Assembly (NCBI GenBank): GCA_039189655.1 | Contig: JBCCYN010000001.1 | Span: 42,887-106,886 of the forward strand | Direction: 5' to 3' | DNA length: 64,000 nucleotides | DNA from: Acuticoccus sp039189655 | GTDB taxonomy: Bacteria; Pseudomonadota; Alphaproteobacteria; Rhizobiales; Amorphaceae | Part shown: positions 59,080 to 64,000 of the stretch, one piece after another | Numbering within the stretch: position 1 is the first letter of the stretch | Layout: each line of letters begins with the position of its first letter | The notes under the pieces: model-generated | Told to the model about the DNA's origin: nothing | The model's input: only the letters and a program-made list of their open reading frames with translations | The model's database searches: none | Translations under genes and position numbers: made by a program

Positions 59080-59899
59080 GATCGGCCACCCTTTCCATGA
59101 CCCGGCTTGCTTGCATGAACGCCCGGCCAAACATGGAGCGCGCCAGCGCCACAGGCGTGAACGCCGCCGCCGAGGCCGGGCCGATCAGAACGGTGGTTTG
59201 TCGGCCCAGTGCGGCGAGGGCCTCCTTGGCCACTTTCTCGGGGGCCATGGCGCCCGGTATGCCACCGCCACGAAAGCCGGCGCGGGCACCAAAGTCCGTG
59301 CGCACCGCCCCCGGACAAGCGACAAGAATGTCGATGGGCTCGTCCTGCATCTCGGCGGCAAAGGATTCTGTAAACGAAAGCACGAACGCCTTTGCGGCGG
59401 CATAGGTGGCAAAGGTCGGAACTGGAAAGAAGGCGAGCGAGGACGCCACATTGATGAGCCCGGCCCGCCGCTCGTTAAGGTGCGCCCGCTCGACCATTCC
59501 AGGCACGATCTGGTGAATGAGCGCCGTCACCGCCTCAATATTCACACGGATGACATCCCGGTGCTCGGGGTAGGGTGCATCCACGAAACGCCCGTAGGCA
59601 CCAAGGCCTGCATTGTTCATGAGAAGGTCGCACTCCGCTGTGCCTGCCGCATCGGCAACGCGTTGCAGACCATCTTCCGAAGCAAGGTCGGCAGCGACGG
59701 TTTGGGCCCGATCGCCAAACTCTGCGGCCAGGCTGTCAAGCTTTTCGCGATCTCGGCCGCATAAAATGAGTTGGGTTTCTTCCGGAAGCGCCCTTGCGAA
59801 TGCCTCACCGATACCGCCGGTCGCACCGGTAATGAGGGCGCAGGAAGCCGGCTCGCGGGGTGTACGGTGGAGGGCTTGGCTGATGAGTTTTCCGGTCAT
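59072..59899 (-). CDS. Short-chain dehydrogenase/reductase
   Basis: 275-aa classical SDR. The cofactor motif ALITGATGGIGEAFA, NNAG, catalytic Ser in VASSLAFF and YAAAK are all present, with CPGAVRTDFG after the active site. It reduces or oxidises an unknown carbonyl or alcohol with NAD(P)(H). The ATG at 59899 is preferred to one 13 codons upstream. First gene of the SDR, DCC, 70-aa and PPOX-type leftward series. Confidence 0.88.
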   Translation of the reverse strand: MTGKLISQALHRTPREPASCALITGATGGIGEAFARALPEETQLILCGRDREKLDSLAAEFGDRAQTVAADLASEDGLQRVADAAGTAECDLLMNNAGLGAYGRFVDAPYPEHRDVIRVNIEAVTALIHQIVPGMVERAHLNERRAGLINVASSLAFFPVPTFATYAAAKAFVLSFTESFAAEMQDEPIDILVACPGAVRTDFGARAGFRGGGIPGAMAPEKVAKEALAALGRQTTVLIGPASAAAFTPVALARSMFGRAFMQASRVMERVADRG

Positions 59900-60027
59900 G
59901 TTCTCTAAATTGTCCCCCCGCGCGCGATGTCGACCCACTGCGACCGAGCATCAGGATCCCGCTGGCTTGTCCCATCGGCCGCGCACGGAACCCCATCCAC
60001 CTCAAAAGAGATCACCGTTCCAGAAAC

Positions 60028-60993
60028 CTACGCAAACGACCGCCGGCCGGTCCCATAGAGGAAAATGGCTCTTTCCACGCGCTTGATATGAAATTCCTGC
60101 TCCGGATCACTGACAAAGTGGTGCGCACCGAAGCGCTCTAACTGCTCATAGTAGTCCTTGGTTGCACGCTCCGCATTCTTCTCGAACCAACTCAACACAC
60201 AAGCGCGCGAGCCCAGAACCAGTAATTTCTCGAGCGGATCTTTGTGCATTGCGACCGCGTCATCCATGCGCGCGAGATCTAGATCTCGATCAACGCCATA
60301 CTCCAATTTCACGCGGACAAATTCATCCGAATCAATACTCTTTGCGCGGAATACCGCTGTATTCAGCCGCTTCGGTTTTTCTGGCCGCCCAAGATACTCA
60401 AAACAATTTTTGTGAGCACCCATCACATATTGGATCCACGTATGTTGTGGATGATAGTAGTCCTGATGAATAATAATTGACTGATTTGATATTAATTTAG
60501 GAAAAAATAGATTTCTTACTTTCGTCGATATGGATGAATTCTTGATGACATCGAGAAATAGGATGGATATTTGACTATCAAATGGCTCACTTTCTTGGCA
60601 AATATCGCCGATATGAAAGCAAATCAGATCGTCAACATCAGATAGTTGATCCAGTAAAATCTTATCGAACCTACCGTCCGGTGAGAACTCCTCCTTCAAC
60701 AACATCTTCGCGACACGCGCTGTGTTTCCATTGAATATCGCATGTTCATATGAGTGTATTGTTTCGCCTTCCACTCCCAATTTGCGTAGAGCCTCAGAAA
60801 ATGCGCGGGTAGATGCCCCTAAAAAGGCGCCTGCGTCCACGATCGCCGTTCCGGCGATGTATTCAGTCGGTATACAATTATATAAAAAAGCACGCTCATT
60901 GGCGCAGAGCATCCCCGGGTGTTGTTTTACACCGGGCGGTAATTGTGTTTGTGCCAATCTCTCGATATCAGCTTGCCCAGATAATGGTTTCAT
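60028..60993 (-). CDS. Methyltransferase-like protein of atypical composition
   Basis: 321-aa protein. Residues 50-65 read AIVDAGAFLGASTRAF, resembling SAM-binding motif I of class I methyltransferases (TylF/Methyltransf_24 type), and ILFLDVIKNS plus IIIHQDYYHP resemble later motifs. No signal or membrane segment. The middle of the gene (about 60440-60740) is clearly AT-richer than its surroundings, suggesting recent acquisition. It may modify a sugar or surface glycan; substrate unknown. It stands alone. Confidence 0.6.
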   Translation of the reverse strand: MKPLSGQADIERLAQTQLPPGVKQHPGMLCANERAFLYNCIPTEYIAGTAIVDAGAFLGASTRAFSEALRKLGVEGETIHSYEHAIFNGNTARVAKMLLKEEFSPDGRFDKILLDQLSDVDDLICFHIGDICQESEPFDSQISILFLDVIKNSSISTKVRNLFFPKLISNQSIIIHQDYYHPQHTWIQYVMGAHKNCFEYLGRPEKPKRLNTAVFRAKSIDSDEFVRVKLEYGVDRDLDLARMDDAVAMHKDPLEKLLVLGSRACVLSWFEKNAERATKDYYEQLERFGAHHFVSDPEQEFHIKRVERAIFLYGTGRRSFA

Positions 60994-61246
60994 TTTTGAT
61001 CCTTGCGAGAGCGTAGGGCGGTGCGGACAGGCTAGGCTCGAACGATCTGCAACGCAGCCTGATCCAGCCCCTGGAGCTCCAGTTAAGTTGGATTAGACTA
61101 GCAATAGCTGCGCTCTAGCCCAAAAAAGCCGAAGAGTCTTGGACACACCACTACCGAACAAGACGACGACGGCTCCACCGATTCTTAGGAAAGTATTCCC
61201 CATGAGGGATGACCGTCGTGTAGCGGGAAAACAAGCCAGTGGCTTT

Positions 61247-61411
61247 TCAATCGTCACGTTCGATCTTCGCGCCCAGAGAACTGGTCTCACTCGTCGAGGA
61301 GTCCGACGTTGCGCTCGCCCGTTCCTTAGCCGCCGCCTTCCGTCGTTTGAGATTTTCTCGCAATGCCGACGCAAGCCGTTTCTCGCGCGCGTCGTCTGAC
61401 GAATTTGTCAT
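61247..61411 (-). CDS. Tiny basic alphaproteobacterial protein (54 aa)
   Basis: Reading the minus strand from the ATG at 61411 gives MTNSSDDAREKRLASALRENLKRRKAAAK and then a Ser/Thr-rich acidic tail ending ERDD. The central helix EKRLASALRENLKRRKAAAK matches a small conserved family I know from alphaproteobacterial genomes, unnamed and of unknown function. A GGGGTGAAA site precedes the ATG. The rest of the gap 60994-61519 holds nothing else I can support. Confidence 0.72.
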   Translation of the reverse strand: MTNSSDDAREKRLASALRENLKRRKAAAKERASATSDSSTSETSSLGAKIERDD

Positions 61412-61519
61412 TTTCACCCCGCTACCGAGCAGCAGTCACCTTTTATCCTCAGGCTGCGATACATATCTCACCGGCCACAAGGCGCCAGACATATCGCTGA
61501 GGATGGGGATTTATCGATC

Positions 61520-62500
61520 ATGAAAAACTTTTTGGCCGTCGTGGCGGTGCTCGCGGGAACCATAGGCAGCGCTGGAGCCACCGAGATTGTCATCTATACG
61601 GGCGGCGCGCCGACCGGCGAAGGCTCCACCTACCACAACGGGATGGGCAAAGCCGTCGAGGAACAACTACGCGACCTTGCGCGCCCCTACGGCTATGAGG
61701 TCCGCCGCATCCCCTCCGGCGGCGCGGTGGCAAACGCTGACGCCTGCGCGCGCGAAACATTGAACATTTGCTTCGGCATCGGCCAGGGTGGACTGACCTA
61801 CCAGCCGGTCGAATCCGGCGCCATCACGGTGGTCCGTAACGACCTTCCGGGCGAGTGTGCCATGGCCTTCACCGCCGAGCCTCGGCTGCCCAACTGGCGC
61901 TCCGTCATGGACAACGCCCGCCGCGTCACCTTTGTGGTCCCCGAAGGCTCAGGCTCTGAAGCATTCATCAGGAAAGTGTTTCAGTCCGAGCCCCGCCTTG
62001 CCGGAACCCAACCCAACTTCGAGTTTGTGCGGGGTCAGGACATGATCCTCAACACGGTGAAGAATACCCGCGGCGCCGTCGGCGTTTTTTATGCCTATCC
62101 CAATCCCACCGATGGGATGATCCATGCCGCCTACGAGGATGATATGGACATCATGGGGATCCTCTCGCCGGCGGTCGCCCAGGGGTCCAACGACTTTTAC
62201 CTCAACCGAAAAGCGCCCTACGCGCTTTCCTGGTTCGGTCTGGGTGAGACCAAGACCGAACGTGCCATGTGCTCCAAGGCACTCCTTTTTGCCGGCGATC
62301 CATCGCGGCTTGAGGACACCTGGGCGCAGGCGGACTACGAGGAGTTCATTGCCAAAATGAAGGCACTCCCGGCGTCGGCATTCGTCCCCCAGGACGGTCC
62401 ACTCTCAAAGCTCATGAAAGAGGTGGAAGGGCTCTCTGAAGAATACGGCGTCTCTGAAATGGTGAGCGATCTGGAGCGCCAGGTTTCCGAGCAACTCTGA
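61520..62500 (+). CDS. Orphan TAXI/TRAP-like periplasmic solute-binding protein
   Basis: 326-aa exported protein. Signal peptide MKNFLAVVAVLAGTIGSAGA, then IVIYTGGAPTGEGSTYHNGMGKAVEEQL, which resembles the N-terminal lobe of TAXI solute-binding proteins; FEFVRGQDMILNTVKNTRGAVGVFY fits a type II binding-protein fold. No TRAP permease or ABC partner is adjacent, so it may serve a distant transporter or act as a sensor. The family assignment is tentative. Confidence 0.65.
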   Translation: MKNFLAVVAVLAGTIGSAGATEIVIYTGGAPTGEGSTYHNGMGKAVEEQLRDLARPYGYEVRRIPSGGAVANADACARETLNICFGIGQGGLTYQPVESGAITVVRNDLPGECAMAFTAEPRLPNWRSVMDNARRVTFVVPEGSGSEAFIRKVFQSEPRLAGTQPNFEFVRGQDMILNTVKNTRGAVGVFYAYPNPTDGMIHAAYEDDMDIMGILSPAVAQGSNDFYLNRKAPYALSWFGLGETKTERAMCSKALLFAGDPSRLEDTWAQADYEEFIAKMKALPASAFVPQDGPLSKLMKEVEGLSEEYGVSEMVSDLERQVSEQL

Positions 62501-62523
62501 GGGTCGTTCACCAGACTCTCTGG

Positions 62524-62958
62524 CTAGAGCGGGATCGTCACCATGACGGTCTCGCTCTCCACTCCATCAAGGCTTCCATAAAGTCCCCGAGCTGAAAAAT
62601 TCTCCGCATCGGTGAAAACCCAGGCCTTGGCTGCACCTAAGCTCTTGGCGTGGCGACAGAGGCACGCCACCACCGCCTTGCCGATGCCGCGTCTTCGGTA
62701 ATCCCCATCAACGCCCACTTCGTTGATCCACAATTCTGCCGGCTTGTCCGGGTGGACGTAGGTTATCCCCGAAGCAAAGCCCACCGGAACACCCGCTACT
62801 GTGGCAAGCGCCAGATGGTTATTCTCGCTTTGCAGAAACTTTTCGGCCCATGGGCGCCGCACTGGGTTGTCAAACAGACTGGACGCTCGCACCAAGAGGT
62901 CTGCGTCGTCGGGACCCAGTATGGTGGCAAAAATTGCACCGGGAGCCGGATCTGCCAT
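62524..62958 (-). CDS. GNAT-family N-acetyltransferase
   Basis: 144-aa acetyl-CoA-dependent acyltransferase. The acetyl-CoA motif A is visible (INEVGVDGDYRRRGIGKAVVACL), with a C-terminal ARGLYGSLDG motif B. The segment FASGITYVHPDKPAELW resembles aminoglycoside 3-N-acetyltransferase type I relatives, but resistance cannot be claimed. The ATG at 62958 removes a long non-homologous extension. Confidence 0.87.
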   Translation of the reverse strand: MADPAPGAIFATILGPDDADLLVRASSLFDNPVRRPWAEKFLQSENNHLALATVAGVPVGFASGITYVHPDKPAELWINEVGVDGDYRRRGIGKAVVACLCRHAKSLGAAKAWVFTDAENFSARGLYGSLDGVESETVMVTIPL

Positions 62959-63110
62959 GAACGCGTTTTTCCTTTCGTGCCCCCGCTCGTGCCGCGGGAA
63001 AGCCCCCGTGTTCAGCGGGCTTGCCCATGGCTTTCGCCATGGGGCCGTGCATAGGAGACCCGCGCCCATCAACCTTGTCCGCGCAAGTCCAAGGGGCGAC
63101 ATTGCGGCCC

Positions 63111-64000
63111 ATGGTCGCCCTCACCCACGCCCCCGCTAGCGACGCCGTGCTCGGAATAACCTGGAAGATTGTCTCGGCAATGTTCTTCACGGCGATGCTT
63201 GCCATCGTCAAACTCATCGGCGATCGCATCCCGGTGGGGGAGATGCTCTTTGCGCGCAATTTCTTCGGCATGATCCCCGTCCTCGCCATCATCGTTTGGA
63301 CCGGCGGCCTGTCCGACGCGCTGAAGACCAACAACCTCAAAGGTCACGTGCGACGCGCTACGACCGGCATGCTCGCCATGGGGCTCTGGTTTGCCGCATT
63401 GCAAAGACTTTCTTTCCCCGAAGCCACCGCCATTATCTACGCTGCCCCGTTGATGGCTGTGGTGCTAGCGGCAACGATGCTGGGGGAAACGGTGCGTATC
63501 TACCGCTGGTCCGCTGTGGGCGTCGGCTTTGTTGGCGTGATCATTATCATGTGGCCGCAATTCCAGACCGGCTTCGATGTCTTCACTGATGCAGCGGCCT
63601 TGGGTGCCCTACTCGCGCTGGGGGCAGCGGTCTTTATGGCCCTAACGAGCGTCTTCGTCCGGCAACTGGCAAGAACCGAGCAGACCATCACGATCGTGCT
63701 CTATTTTCTCATTGCCGGGACCGCCGTCACGCTGGCGACCGCGCCCACCTGGGTGGTGCCGTCCTGGAGCGATGCCATCGCGCTCGTTCTTATCGGTATT
63801 CTTGGCGGCATTGGCCAGCTTTGCCTCACCCAGGCGTTCCAGCATGGGGAAGCCTCGCTGTTGGCACCCTTTGAGTACACGTCGATGATCTGGGTGGTCA
63901 GTATCGGCTACTTCCTGTTTGCCGAAATCCCCTCCGCCAGCGTGCTTGTCGGCGCATCGATCGTCATTGCGTCTGGCATCTTTGTGATCTTGCGCGAAAG
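63111..64000 (+). CDS. DMT/EamA-family transporter, cut by the window end
   Basis: At least 296 residues from ATG 63111, open at the window edge. About ten hydrophobic helices form two EamA halves; FPEATAIIYAAPLMAVVLAATMLGE in the first and GEASLLAPFEYTSMIWVVSIGYFLFAEIPS in the second are typical. The family exports metabolites or imports nucleotide-sugars or amino acids; the substrate is unknown. The C-terminus is missing here, probably by only a few residues. Confidence 0.88.
   Translation, partial: MVALTHAPASDAVLGITWKIVSAMFFTAMLAIVKLIGDRIPVGEMLFARNFFGMIPVLAIIVWTGGLSDALKTNNLKGHVRRATTGMLAMGLWFAALQRLSFPEATAIIYAAPLMAVVLAATMLGETVRIYRWSAVGVGFVGVIIIMWPQFQTGFDVFTDAAALGALLALGAAVFMALTSVFVRQLARTEQTITIVLYFLIAGTAVTLATAPTWVVPSWSDAIALVLIGILGGIGQLCLTQAFQHGEASLLAPFEYTSMIWVVSIGYFLFAEIPSASVLVGASIVIASGIFVILRE

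Noticed and set aside
61020..61085. tRNA-like fragment (TTCGAGCC on the minus strand)
   Set aside because: No acceptor stem, D-arm or complementary T-stem can be built around it.
62511..62523. Small hairpin CCAGA-CTC-TCTGG between convergent genes
   Set aside because: Only a 5-bp stem with no U-tract; not enough to call a terminator.

Overview
The window is one stretch of high-GC bacterial chromosome with dense, mostly operonic genes and many 4-base ATGA/GTGA stop-start overlaps. It looks alphaproteobacterial, probably Hyphomicrobiales (Rhizobiales). The reasons are the rimP-nusA-ylxR-infB block, a DUF1674 (SDHAF4-type) gene, alphaproteobacterial-style HNH endonuclease and RppH genes, a tiny basic LKRRKA-type protein, and a dispersed intergenic repeat resembling those of Rhizobiales. 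Genus cannot be told from the sequence. I see no rRNA, tRNA, CRISPR array, insertion sequence or prophage.

Region 1 (1-9.5 kb) is a catabolic island. It has a hydroxymuconic-semialdehyde-type aldehyde dehydrogenase and an MDR oxidoreductase divergent from a TetR regulator with two matching operator-like sites. A long leftward operon follows: sulfatase, a 61-codon ORF, thiolase-like protein, DUF35 Zn-ribbon protein, MaoC hydratase, MFS transporter, PfkB kinase. The thiolase-like protein lacks the usual catalytic Cys and His. With DUF35 and MaoC partners it resembles the hydratase/retro-aldolase module of steroid side-chain breakdown.

Region 2 (9.8-24.7 kb) is housekeeping and mixed metabolism: AlkA-like glycosylase plus esterase, HNH endonuclease, glyoxalase, SDHAF4-like factor, aspartate carbamoyltransferase, trehalose-6-phosphate synthase, hydantoinase/oxoprolinase B and A, an ArsR-SRPBCC pair, an aminotransferase, a nitroreductase, an exported protein with three beta-repeats, and a Tat-exported iron-type superoxide dismutase with an altered active-site gate.

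Region 3 (24.9-48.2 kb) is dominated by transport: two RND efflux pumps with their adaptors, a polyamine-type ABC importer, TypA/BipA, an RsbW-like/STAS pair, and a CUT1-type sugar importer operon that contains a GH63-like glycosidase. Both permeases of that importer have unusual extra parts: a DUF11-like domain in the first periplasmic loop of one, and four additional N-terminal membrane segments in the other.

Region 4 (48.5-49.6 kb) is an AT-richer two-gene island: a metzincin-like protease (HExxHxxGxxD plus Met-turn) coupled to a small secreted protein. Region 5 (49.8-64 kb) holds DoxX, infB-ylxR-nusA-rimP (ylxR apparently starting at CTG), rppH-gpx, a degenerate 17-bp tandem array, a PPOX-type flavoprotein, a small operon of SDR, DCC-family and 70-aa proteins, an atypical AT-rich methyltransferase-like gene, a tiny basic protein, an orphan TAXI-like binding protein, a GNAT acetyltransferase, and a DMT/EamA transporter cut by the window end.
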